Made by a program: the position numbers and the translations under genes. A stretch of DNA of 64,000 nt from Aulostomus chinensis (Eukaryota > Chordata > Actinopteri > Syngnathiformes > Aulostomidae): positions 24,313,358 to 24,377,357 of the forward strand of contig JBBMOA010000021.1 in the NCBI GenBank assembly GCA_037954235.1, in the 5' to 3' direction. Positions within the stretch are counted from its first letter, which is position 1; each line of letters opens with the position of its first letter. This document shows, piece by piece, positions 35,937-47,440 of the stretch. The notes under the pieces are model-generated. The model was not told where the DNA came from. It saw only the letters and a program-made list of their open reading frames with translations, and did no database searches.

Positions 35937-36016
35937 GGCGGCGCGGATGTTCGTGAGGAGCCGCTGGAACGTGGCGGAGCCTCGCGCTCTTCCCCTGTCA
36001 GCTGCTGGGGCTCGAG

Positions 36017-36082
36017 ACCGGGTGTGTGTGTGTGTGTGGGTAAGAAGGGAAAGTGAGGGAGCGAGAGAAAGAGAGAGAGAGC
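36017..36082. repeat. TG and GA microsatellites
   Basis: A short TG run (36019-36040) and an interrupted GA run, just upstream of the PLPPR5 promoter region. Confidence 0.9.
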
Positions 36083-36165
36083 GAGGGAAGAAAGGGGGAG
36101 GGCGGGAGAGACAGCGGGTGCACGAGGGTGTGTAAAGCATGTAGAGCTGAGGAGGCTTCACCCCA

Positions 36166-36172
<7 letters not shown>

Positions 36173-36246
<74 letters not shown>

Positions 36247-36262
36247 GATAGAGAGAGAGGTA
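36173..36262. repeat. (TG)n(GA)n compound microsatellite
   Basis: About 17 TG followed by about 28 GA dinucleotides with small breaks. Confidence 0.95.
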
Positions 36263-36319
36263 GCAGATTAAAGGGATGTGTGAGCAAATAGGAGGAATGG
36301 CGTTCCCTCCCTCCATCTG

Positions 36320-36375
36320 TGTGAGCGTGTGTGTGTGTGAGCGCGCGCGCGTGTGTGTGTGTGTGTGTGTGTGTT
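36320..36375. repeat. TG microsatellite with a CG core
   Basis: TG dinucleotides around GAGCGCGCGCGCG. Confidence 0.93.
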
Positions 36376-38249
36376 GGAACAGAGACATATGCATCACCAT
36401 GTTCGACCAATACAGAAACAGAGAAAAGAAGCTGGAGGGAACCCAGGTGCAGTACCTGTCTCCACCACCTGGAGGAGCTGCAATTCAGGTTTCACTAAAA
36501 CATGTCAAGGAAAGAAATGAAGAAAAACACGTCCATTCCATGGTCATGATTTAAATTCAGCATGATATTTAATATGTATAAAACATTTGAAGCTGAAGTG
36601 TTTATTCCACTATTAGAATGGGATAAATCCTAAATGTCATCAAACAGCCCTGAAGCCGACGCAGTCATGTTACCGTGGTGATGTCGTTTGTTCTTCAAAC
36701 AAACAAGATGTGAATAACAGCGTCAAGCATGAAAGCGTCGTAACACTTTTAGCAAAAAAACCCAATGTGATTCAAAGGTCACGAGCTTGCTCCAGGACGC
36801 GGTGCTACCAGAAACGCATCAAGACAGTCGGCGGGTTCTCCAACACTGCTCACTAACGCCAGCAGGGCTCTGGAGACGCCACCGCAGACGGGAGGACGAA
36901 TGTTTGCACTGCTGGAGGAGCTGCAGTGTTCAGGCGAACACTCTGGACAGATGACACCCGAGCTGAGCTCCTCACGCCGTGGCCATGGCGAGGGGATGCA
37001 GATGAAGAGCGACCTCCAGTCAAATATGACGGAGGTGCTCTGACGCCGTGAGGCAGCTTTGCTACTGGAGGCGGTAAATACATCAAAAGAATGATGAAAT
37101 CAGTAGATATTCCAGGCCTCGAGTCAAACGTGCTCGCCAGAGTTAGAAAACAACCTTTGAGGGGAAGGTCGACCGCAGCAGCACCGACGTTTGAGGGAGC
37201 TAGAAAAGTCCTGACCGAAATCCTTCGGAACGCCTCCTGAGCGCTGAGAGCTGCCTCCCGAGAGACTCCTGCACACCTCAAAGAGCTTGCAGACAGTGAG
37301 GAGCGGCAGTAACCACAGCAGCAGATGGCGCCAGAAGCTTCTGGATGGCAGCAGATAGAGCCGGCGCCGCTGCCAAGGGTTCTGCCACCGGCAGAGCCGA
37401 TGACTGCTTCCATTCTGGGTTTGCGTATTTCCACTGTTATGAAGTGGTTCTGCTTTTGTTCACTCACCGTGGTCGTTTCATCACAGTAATCTGCATGAAC
37501 GGACCACAGAATGGATCAGGCTGTAGGATCTGACAGCGACATCATCGTGTCATGGCGCAGAACTGGGCGGAGAACGTGAGCATCCCTGTAGCGTCACGAA
37601 GCTTCAGAGGGAGCTGGAGCTGATCGCGAGCACCTCCACTGCTGGGTCCGACTCTCATAGCTCCTGCTCCAGCACCAGCAGCCGAGGGAGGGACGGACAG
37701 AGGGAGGGAGGGCAACATGGTGGAGACCCAGTGTGCCCTCCATGGCTACAGGAGAGCAACAGCAGAGGCTGGGTGTCAGGTTCACAGTCCCCCGGCGGAC
37801 ACCAACACTGGTGGAGCAGTTGTTTGCCAACAAGTTTTTGATCCCATTGCGACTGGAAGCTCTGGTCATGACTTCCTGCTTCTGGGTGTCCGCGGCCTTT
37901 ATTCACACCTTCGGTTGGACGCGGGGAGCTCCGCCTCCTCATCCTGCTAACAGATGCTAACAGCAGGTCTATCAGCCTCCCGTCCATCCTCAGAGGAGAG
38001 GAGGAAGACGACGCCCTCCTCTTGTCTGCCGGGGCGTGAAGCCCGTCAGGCTGGTCTGGTGGCCCCCCTCATTTCTCTCCACCACTTCCTCCCTGTCCTC
38101 AGTGTTTTCTTGTGCTTCTCCTTCCCTTTGCACTGCTCTGATGCTCCACAAAGTGCAGTTATAAATGATTAGCTACAAATTAGCAAGAGAGTGGGAGACA
38201 ATGTATCCTAGCAACGCACCCTGGTAGCTGCTGGGCAATAGCTGTAGTC

Positions 38250-38313
<64 letters not shown>

Positions 38314-38454
38314 TTTACCCCTGTGTTCCTACTTATTAGCTACACTGATATAATTTGTAACACCTGCCTGGTTACCGGTTTCTTGTTACAGAGGTGAGAC
38401 AGGTGCAGGCACAGGGAACGGTTGCTGAAGGGATAATCGAGCGACACCAGGTCA
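36376..38454. other. Region upstream of PLPPR5
   Basis: No exon or mobile element was recognised apart from a TG microsatellite. A minus-strand open frame at 36853-37467 (ATG version about 187 codons) is the longest non-repeat frame in the window; it shows no domain and lies in GC-rich sequence. Confidence 0.5.
38251..38312. repeat. (TG)n microsatellite
   Basis: About 30 uninterrupted TG dinucleotides. Confidence 0.97.
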
Positions 38455-38690
38455 ATGGACTCAGTTTTATTCAGCGCTTTTCTACCTTAGCGGCAATCCA
38501 AGCTCTTCACAGTGTCTCACTCACTGATGGTGGAGCTGCCATGCAAGGCGCCAACCTGCTCATCAGGAGCAATCATGGGTTCAGTATCTCGCTCAAGGCC
38601 ACTTGGACATGGTCACCGGGGATCGAACCAGCGACCCTCTGGTTGCTAGACGGCCACTCTACCCCTGAGCCATGCCACCCACACCACAGG
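38455..38690 (-). mobile_element. tRNA-derived SINE (minus strand)
   Basis: On the minus strand the head has a good A box TGGCTCAGGGG (complement of 38662-38672) and a perfect B box GGTTCGATCCC (complement of 38619-38629), spaced as in a tRNA gene. The body includes complements of ATGCAAGGCGCCAACCTGCT and CAGCGCTTTTCTACC at the far end. It is a tRNA pseudogene-headed retroposon rather than a tRNA gene, because no cloverleaf closes and the body continues for over 150 bp. The same family recurs at 53860-54087 and, headless, at 41005-41215. Confidence 0.8.
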
Positions 38691-40510
38691 TGAGCTGTCA
38701 ATCATGTGACCTGATGTCAGATCGACGCGTGAGGAGACGCATGTCACCCCTCATACCTTCAAGTCCATTTGTTGATTGATTGTTGCTGTGGCCATGTGGG
38801 TGCTCTGCTTCTGAGTCAGACAGACGGACCCCAACCAACCAGGGTCGTGCCCTAAGTCCACCAAGTCTGAGCTTAATAAGGAGTGTTTGGCGGCGAGTGT
38901 TGCCTTCCCCAAGATAACTCGCCCTAAACATGGCGTAGGACCTGTCTGTGCCCCCATCTCTTTCCCTATCAATTAGATCAATTAAACACTTCCAGACAAC
39001 CATCCATCCATCTTCTACTGCTTACTGTCATGCTAGTGTCATGCCAACACCACGCTAGCCTCATCCTTGCCTCATGCTAGCATTTACTATGCCATGGATT
39101 CATCTGCTGTATTTACAAATTTATGGCATTCAGGTTTCGAACCTATCAGCTAAAATTAGCATGCTAGCACGCTGGCGTTTTCCCATCATAGCACTGAAGG
39201 ACACGTTGGGTCATAGCAGCATGGCTACTGACTCCTGTTCCTCGTGTCTTAGAGCCCCTGTTATGGTCCTGTGAGGGTTTATAATTACTAGGAAACCTAT
39301 TCAATAACACATACACTTCATTTACATATTCAGATTTTGACATACTTCTTCAACAGTACGGTTTGTCTCAATGCTCTCCAGCTGTTTGCGTCTTTCCCTC
39401 TGTTGTTCCACCTCCTTGTAGATTTGCACTTGGTGGTACGCAGAGCTGCGTTCAATGCCCACCGGCTCTGTAGATATTTCTATTTTCTTTTCATTTCTGT
39501 ACTTGTATCTAGCGAGCGAGCCCGTTTCTTCGTGTGCTTGATTCCATACTCTCTCCGTCTCCGTCTCCTTCTGTGACACATTTAGATGCTTGACTGAGAC
39601 ACACGAGTGGGGGCTGGGGGGGGGGACTCCTTGCTGACAGATCTGAGTTATGGCTGCCATTACTGTGTCACCATTCTCCATCTTAATACCCACCAGGACA
39701 AACCTACATATTGCAGCTCAATAAACGCCCAGTGAGACGTGCCGAGAGAACAGCAGGAGAATGGGGGGGTTCCCGTCGTACAGTTAACCCTTCCTGACAG
39801 GGAGGGAGTCCTCTTGAGTACTTGAGAACATCATGAAGAGGCTCTGATGCTCATGTTCTCTGGCAATTCCAGACACTCCCACCTGGTAATTAGCAGAGTT
39901 CTTAGTGGAACCACACAGTCTGATGAGCCACATCTATCGCCACATCAGCCAGGAAACGAGCTCGGCCGTCGTGGTCAGCAGAGCAATGAAAGACAGCTTA
40001 TCACCTTCTCCGGCTGCTCTGGGCCGGCTGGTGTCCCTCGGGCCTCCGGGCTGGGTGGAGCTCATCTGGCTCTGGCCTGAATGTCATTCAGGATCATCAC
40101 AAACACTTGAGGGTCTGGTCATCAGATGTATATTCAGACTTCTTGCGCTGATCTGGCGCGTGCGTGCCTGACTGAATTCACGCAAGTGGCTCTGTGACGG
40201 TGTTCTGGTGCTTTGAGACGGATGCTAACAACATGCTAACCTTTTCTCCTGGCGGACGGGAAATGGGTCAGCTGACCGTTCTAAGACTGTCTCCAGGACA
40301 ACCCCTGTCCAATCCTATGCTAGCAGTCATGACAAGGGACTAGAGGCCAGTCACATGTTCACATGGAATTTATAAACCCAGCAGCAGGTATTCTGATGGC
40401 GTGTGAAACAGCGGAGGAACCGTCAGAGCTGAATCATCACCACCGTCTGTCCCTACAAACACCAGCTAGCTTAGCACCCAATTGTTAGCAAACACACTTT
40501 CATATGAGCT

Positions 40511-40550
<40 letters not shown>

Positions 40551-41004
40551 CCAGAAGGGAAGGAGTTTCCTTCACAGGTGGCCTTCAGCAGCCAGACATC
40601 AACATTCCGAGCTCAGGAGATGATTTGTTTTAGGGTGATAACCCTAGGACACAGAATCATGTGATGTTATGATGTCACGTCATCCTTGATGCTTGTCGAT
40701 GGCTGCTGGCACCAGGAACCAGCAGTCAATCAACACACAGCTTCTACTGGAGACTCCCGGTCTACCTGAGCTTCGCTGCTGCGCTGGGGAGGGACGTCCA
40801 CAGCGGTCCCTGGGTTTACCTGGCTGCCTCCATCATTTCTGGTCAGCGGACAGCCTGGAAAGCCCCCCCCCCGGTAGAGCTGCTGTGCCTGACCTGCTCC
40901 ACCACCTTGGCTGATCCTGGCTGAGGCTCCTCAAGAGCAGCTGCTTCTCTCAGGATTCCATGTTTTGACTCATCAGGTCCTCTCAACGCCGTGTCAACGC
41001 TTCC
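38691..41004. other. Intergenic stretch
   Basis: Mostly unique-looking sequence. It contains a (CA)n tract at 40512-40549 and a minus-strand open frame of about 119 codons from an ATG (39322-39681), ending KQLESIETNRTVEEVCQNL-like, with a charged, helix-prone composition but no domain I know. Confidence 0.5.
40512..40549. repeat. (CA)n microsatellite
   Basis: About 19 CA dinucleotides. Confidence 0.95.
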
Positions 41005-41215
41005 TTGAGCAGGACACTGAAGCCCTGATAGCTCTTCATGCCCTCGCCATCCCTGTGTGTGTGTGTGTGAATGTGCTAACTTGTGTGTGAGTGTGTGTGT
41101 GTTAGCAAGTTGGCACCTCACATAAAAGCCTCCGCCAAAAGCGTGTGTGTTTGTGTGTGTGTGTTTGAGTGAGCGTTGTAAAACACTTTGAGTGGTCTAG
41201 ACTAGAAAATAGCAA
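41005..41215 (+). mobile_element. SINE-like fragment, headless (plus strand)
   Basis: It contains TTGAGCAGGACACTGAAGCC, a TG-rich middle, and the end AAACACTTTGAGTGGTCTAG followed by ACTAGAAAATAGCAATA. These are the body and 3' end of the same SINE type seen at 38455-38690, in opposite orientation. The tRNA-like head is missing. Confidence 0.55.
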
Positions 41216-41276
41216 TAGGATCATTTAGTTGCCATGTTTGAGGGGTATTCAATAAACAAAATCAAAGATCATTTAT

Positions 41277-41277
<1 letters not shown>

Positions 41278-41325
<48 letters not shown>
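41278..41325. repeat. (CA)n microsatellite
   Basis: About 24 uninterrupted CA dinucleotides. Confidence 0.97.
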
Positions 41326-41326
<1 letters not shown>

Positions 41327-41427
41327 CTAAAATCCAACCAATCAGGTGACAGCTCATGTGAGCAGTGGTGAGTATGTTGTAAAGGTCCATCTGTCACTGC
41401 CCTGCATAGCCAATGAGGAGCCCTGCT

Positions 41428-41428
<1 letters not shown>

Positions 41429-41489
<61 letters not shown>
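41429..41489. repeat. (CA)n microsatellite
   Basis: About 30 uninterrupted CA dinucleotides. Confidence 0.97.
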
Positions 41490-41491
<2 letters not shown>

Positions 41492-41804
41492 TTTCCCACT
41501 CAGCACACTACATCATCATAAACCCACAGCAGAGTAGAACCAAGACAGTGATCAGTTCTTAGATGTCCACCTGGACCTCCCAACAGATGAGACTGTCCAC
41601 CTGATCTGGTGCCAGACTGTTACATCTTGCTACTTTGACCTTTGACCTTTGATCAATGACCACCTACATTTTCAGTTAATCTTTGAGTCCCGGTGGACAT
41701 TTGTGGAAAATTTGTAGAAATTCCATCAAGTGTTCCTGACATACTGAAGAAGGATAGAACACAACCATGCAGATCCATCGGACAACGATATAGATCCTAT
41801 AGTG

Positions 41805-41854
<50 letters not shown>
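41805..41854. repeat. (TG)n microsatellite
   Basis: About 25 uninterrupted TG dinucleotides. Confidence 0.97.
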
Positions 41855-41859
<5 letters not shown>

Positions 41860-41949
41860 TGTAAAGGGAATCGATGTTGGTGATTATATGTAACACAAGA
41901 ACTGAGATCTGATCAAAAGTGGTCTCAAGAGACATATTTAATTCCCTCC

Positions 41950-41984
41950 CTCACTTACTCACTCACTCACTCACTCACCCACTC
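41950..41984. repeat. (CACT)n microsatellite, interrupted
   Basis: About seven tetranucleotide units, one changed to CACC. Confidence 0.85.
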
Positions 41985-42744
41985 CCCCCTCCCTCGCTTC
42001 ATCTTCCTGTGCCCAGCAGCGGTTTGTCTCTCTGACCCATGCAACATTCACTAACCCAAAGGCTCACTCAGCTTCCACAAGTTTAGGGTTTTATAGTTCT
42101 GACGCTGCAGCATCATGTGATTGTTATTACTGTGCTAAGAACAAACTGTATGTGTTGTTACCATGGAAACCTGGAATCTTCTCACAGTAACATCAGGGTG
42201 AGTTTCTTACAAGATATATCTCCACACTACCGAACGTGACAAAGTCAGAGAGGAGACGGTTGATGGAAACGAGCTGAACCAGGCAGCCAATCAAACGGGC
42301 CGGGGCTCGTCACCCTGGCAACCAACAAATGGAGGAGAACCTGGTTGTGTTCATCCTGAAGTCAGTTTGTGAGAGCAGATCAGTCGCAGGATGGAACATC
42401 AGTCAGACGTTCTGATGTCACCAACTGTTTCATCTTCATCATCATCATCAGTCCCCATTAGCCCTCATCACACCGCGCTTTCCCCCTCTGACACGGTCAT
42501 CAACCGGTGCGATCAGCAGGTTGATCAGCAGCTCATCTGATCAGGTACTGTGTGCCTCCATAGCTGCTGGTGGTCAGTCAGGTTGTTCAACAGGGCACAG
42601 AAAACTGCAGTTTTCTGCAGTAAAGTTACCTGATTCACAAGTGTAATAATTGACGAGGTGCGTTATGATGCTGAATGGATGAAGACAACAATAAACAGAC
42701 TGAGAAAAACTGCTGAAGCTCAACAGACCACAGAAGACAACATG

Positions 42745-42932
42745 CCTCAGCTGCATGGGACGAGGAGACAAGGAGACAGGGAGATGAGGTGAGGAGATGG
42801 TACGAGGAGACAAGGGGATGAGGCAATGAGGAGATGAGGAGTCAAGGATATGATGAGACAGGGAGACGAGGCCATGAGGAGACGAGGGGATGAGGACATG
42901 AGGAGTCAAGGGGACGGGGAGACAAAGAGACG
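42745..42932. repeat. Degenerate purine-rich repeat (GAGGAGACAAGGGGATGA type)
   Basis: Irregular repeats of GAGGAGAC, AAGGGGATGAGG and GAGGAGTCAAGG, with no fixed unit length. Confidence 0.7.
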
Positions 42933-44839
42933 CCTGTTTGGCTGCTTTTGGTCTGGTTTGTCACATCGGACCTCTCAATGACAGTATAAAACATCGACAG
43001 CATCAGAATGCAGCATCTTGGGCTTGTAGACAGTCTTTGCTAGCTGTATTAGCAGTAGTAGTGACACGTGATAAGACGTAGTGACACGTCATAAGACGTA
43101 GTGACACGTAATATGACGTAGTGGCACCTAATAACACAAAGTGACACCTAATAACACATAGTGACACGTAATAACACAAAGTGACACGTAAGAACACGTA
43201 GTGACACGTAATAACACGTAGTGACACGTAATAACACGTAGTGACACGTAATAATATGTAGTGACACGTAATAACAAGTAGTGACACCTCATAACACATA
43301 GTGACACGTAATAAGACGAAGTGACACGTAATAACACGTAGTGACACATAATAATACGTAGTGACACGTAATAAGACGAAGTGCAAACTAATAAAATGGA
43401 GTGACACGTAATAACACGTAGTGACACGTAATAACACGTAGTGACACTTAATAACACATAATGACACGTAATAATACGTAGTGACACGTAATAACACGTA
43501 GTGACACATAATAATACGTAGTGACACGTAATAACACGTAGTGACATGTAATAACACGTAGTGACACGTAATAACACGTAGTGACACATAATAATACGTA
43601 GTGACACGTAATAAGACGAAGTGCAAACTAATAAAATGGAGTGACACGTAATAACACGTAGTGACACGTAATAACACGTAGTGACACGTAATAACACATA
43701 GTGACACGTAATAATACGTAGTGACACGTAATAACACGTAGTGACACATAATAATACGTAGTGACACGTAATAAGACGAAGTGCAAACTAGTAAAATGGA
43801 GTGACACGTAATAACACGTAGTGACACGTAATAACCATAGTGACACGTAATAACACATAGTGACACATAATAATACGTAGTGACACGTAATAACACGTAG
43901 TGACACGTAATAATACGTAGTGACACGTAATAACACGTAGTGACACGTAATAACACAAAGTGAAACGTAATAATACGTAGTGACACGTAATAATACGTAG
44001 TGACATGTAATAATACGTAGTGACACGTAATAACACGTAGTGATACGTAATAACACATAGTGACACGTAATAATACGTAGTGACACGTAATAACACGTAG
44101 TGACAAGTAATAACACTTAGGGACACGTAATAATACGTAGTGACACGTAATAACACGTAGTGACACGTAATAACACATAGTGACACGTAATAATACATAG
44201 TGACACGTAATAACATGTAGTGACACGTAATAATACGTAGTGACACGTAATAACACGTAGTGACACGTAATAACACATAGTGACACGTAATAATACATAG
44301 TGACACGTAATAACATGTAGTGACACGTAATAATACGTAGTGACACGTAATAATACGTAGTGACATGTAATAATACGTAGTGACACGTAATAACATGTAG
44401 TGACACGTAATAATATGTCGTGACATATAATAACATGTAGTGACACCTCATAACACATAGTGACCCGTAATAATATGTAGTGACACGTAATAACACGTAG
44501 TGACACATAATAATACGTAGTGACACGTAATAACACGTAATAATACGTATTGACACGTAATAACACGTAGTGACAAGTAATAACACGTAGTGACACGTAA
44601 TAACAAGTAGTGACACGTAATAACACATAGTGACACGTAATAATACGTAGTGACACGTAATAATACGTAGTGACACGTAATAATACGTAGTGACACGTAA
44701 TAACATGTAGTGACACGTAATAATATGTAGTGACACATAATAACATGTAGTGACACCTCATAACACATAGTGACCCGTAATAATATGTAGTGACACGTAA
44801 TAACACGTAGTGAAACGTAATAATACGTAGTGACACGTA

Positions 44840-47440
44840 ATAACACGTAGTGACACGTAATAACACGTAGTGACACGTAATAACACGTAGTGACACGTAA
44901 TAACAAGTAGTGACACGTAATAACACATAGTGACACGTAATACTACGTAGTGACACGTAATAACACGTAGTGACACATAATAATACGTAGTGACACGTAA
45001 TAACACGTAGTGACACGTAATAATATGTAGTGACACGTAATAACATGTAGTGACACCTCATAACACATAGTGACCCGTAATAATATGTAGTGACACGTAA
45101 TAACACGTAGTGAAACGTAATAATACGTAGTGACACGTAATAACACGTAGTGACACGTAATAACACGTAGTGACATGTAATAACACGTAGTGACACGTAA
45201 TAACAAGTAGTGACACGTAATAGTACGTAGTGACACGTAATAACACGTAGTGACACATAATAATACGTAGTGACATCTCATAACACATAGTGACCCGTAA
45301 TAATACGTAGTGATACATAATAATACGTAGTGACACGTAATAATACGTAGTGACACGTAAGAACATGTAGTGACATCTCATAACACATAGTGACCCGTAA
45401 TAATACGTAGTGACATGAAATAAGACGAAGTGCAAACTCATAAAATGGAGTGACACGTAATAACACGTAGTGACACGTAATAACACGTAGTGACACGTAA
45501 TAACACATAGTGACACGTAATAATACGTAGTGACACGTAATAACACGTAGTGACACATAATAATAAGTAGTGACACGTAATAAGACGAAGTGCAAACTAA
45601 TAAAATGGAGTGACACGTAATAACACGTAGTGACACGTAATAATACGTAGTGACACGTAATAACACGTAATGACACATAATAATACGTAGTGACACGTAA
45701 TAATACGTAGTGACACGTAATAACACGTAGTTACACGTAATAACACGTAGTGAAACGTAATAATACGTAGTGACACGTAATAATACGTAGTGACACGTAA
45801 TAACACGTAGTGATACGTAATAACACGTAGTGACACGTAATAATACGTAGTGACACGTAATAACACGTAGTGACACGTAATAACACTTAGTGACACGTAA
45901 TAATACTTAGTGACACGTAATAACACGTAGTGACACGTAATAACACATAGTGACACGTAATAATACGTAGTGACACGTAATAACATGTAGTGACATCTCA
46001 TAACACATAGTGACACGTAATAATACGTAGTGACACATAATAATACGTAGTGACCCGTAATAATACGTAGTGACACGTAATAAGAGGAAGTGCAAACTAA
46101 TAAAATGGAGTGACACGTAATAACACGTAGTGACACATAATAACACCTAGTGACACGTAATAATACGTAGTGACACGTAATAACACGTAGTGACAGGTAA
46201 TAATACGTAGTGACACGTAATAACACGTAGTGACACGTAATAATATGTAGTGACACGTAATAATATGTAGTGACACGTAATAATAAGTAGTGAACGTAAT
46301 AATATGTAGTGACACGTAATAACATGCAGTGACACCTTATAACACATAGTGACACGTAATAATACGTAGTTACATGTAATAACACGTAGTGACACGTAAT
46401 AATACGTAGTGACACGTAATAACACGTAGTGACACGTAATAAAACGTAGAGACACGTAATAAAACGTAGAGACACGTAATAACACGTAGTAACACGTAAT
46501 AAGACGAAGTGCAAACTAAAAAAATGGAGTGACACTTAATAACACGTAGTGACATCTCATGACACAAAGTGACACGTAATAACACATAGTGACACGTAAT
46601 AATACGTAGTGACACATAATAAGACGAAGTGCAAACTAATAAAATGGAGTGACACGTAATAATACGTAGTGACAAGTAATAAGACAAAGTGACACGTAAT
46701 AACATATAGTGACATCTCATAACACATAGTGACACGTAATAAGACGAAGTGCAAACTAATAAAATGGAGTGACACGTAATAACACGTAGTGACACGTAAT
46801 AATACGTAGTGACACGTAATAACACGTAGTGACACACAATAACACGTAGTGACACGTAATAATACGTAGTGACACGTAATAATACGTAGTGACACATAAT
46901 AACACGTAGTGACACGTAATATACGTAGTGACACGTAATAAGATGAAGTGCAAACTAATAAAATGGAGTGACACGTAATAACACGTAGTGACACGTACTA
47001 ACACGTAGTGACACGTAATAACACGTAGTGACACGTAATAATACGTAGTGACACATAAGAACACGTAGTGACACGTAATAACACGTAGTGACATGTAATA
47101 ATACGTAGTGACACGTAATAACACGTAGTGACACGTAATCATACGTAGTGACACGTAATAACATGTAGTGACATCTCATAACACATAGTGACCCGTAATA
47201 ATACGGAGTGATACATAATAATACGTAGTGACACGTAATAATACGTAGTGACACGTAAGAACATGTAGTGACATCTCATAACACATAGTGACCCGTAATA
47301 ATACGTAGTGACACGTAATAAGACGAAGTGCAAACTAATAAAATGTAGTGACACGTAATAACACGTAGTGACACGTAATAACACGTAGTGACACGTAATA
47401 ACACGTAGTGACACATAATAATACGTAGTGACACGTAATA
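44840..47440. repeat. Duplicated segment within the satellite, first copy
   Basis: Variant units here reappear in the same order at 47440-49840. Offset is 2619 bp at the left (44941 to 47560, 45812 to 48431), 2479 bp after 45982, 2519 bp after about 46200 and 2399 bp after about 46640. Each change in offset is a multiple of 20, so whole units were lost or gained after the duplication. Confidence 0.88.

Larger units (their letters stand above)
35420..36010 (-). promoter_or_regulatory. plppr5: CpG-rich promoter / 5'UTR region of PLPPR5
   Basis: This stretch is much richer in C, G and CpG than its surroundings (for example around 35480-35620 and 35880-36000) and covers the first coding exon, as expected for a CpG-island promoter of a neuronal gene. 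No clear TATA box or start site could be picked. The boundary on the distal side is set by TG and GA microsatellites from 36017 onward. A short upstream open frame lies at 35868-35936 (separate entry). Confidence 0.55.
41216..43054. other. Microsatellite-rich intergenic stretch
   Basis: Apart from the CA, TG, CACT and purine repeats listed separately, nothing was recognised. Confidence 0.6.

Noticed and set aside
35984..36410. Minus-strand open frame of up to 180 codons overlapping the uORF
   Set aside because: Most of it translates TG/GA microsatellites; only its last 22 codons, from the strong-context ATG, are worth noting.
38600..38690. tRNA gene (perfect A and B boxes)
   Set aside because: The flanks continue into a known-type SINE body, the cloverleaf stems do not close, and the same head-body structure recurs at 53860-54087.
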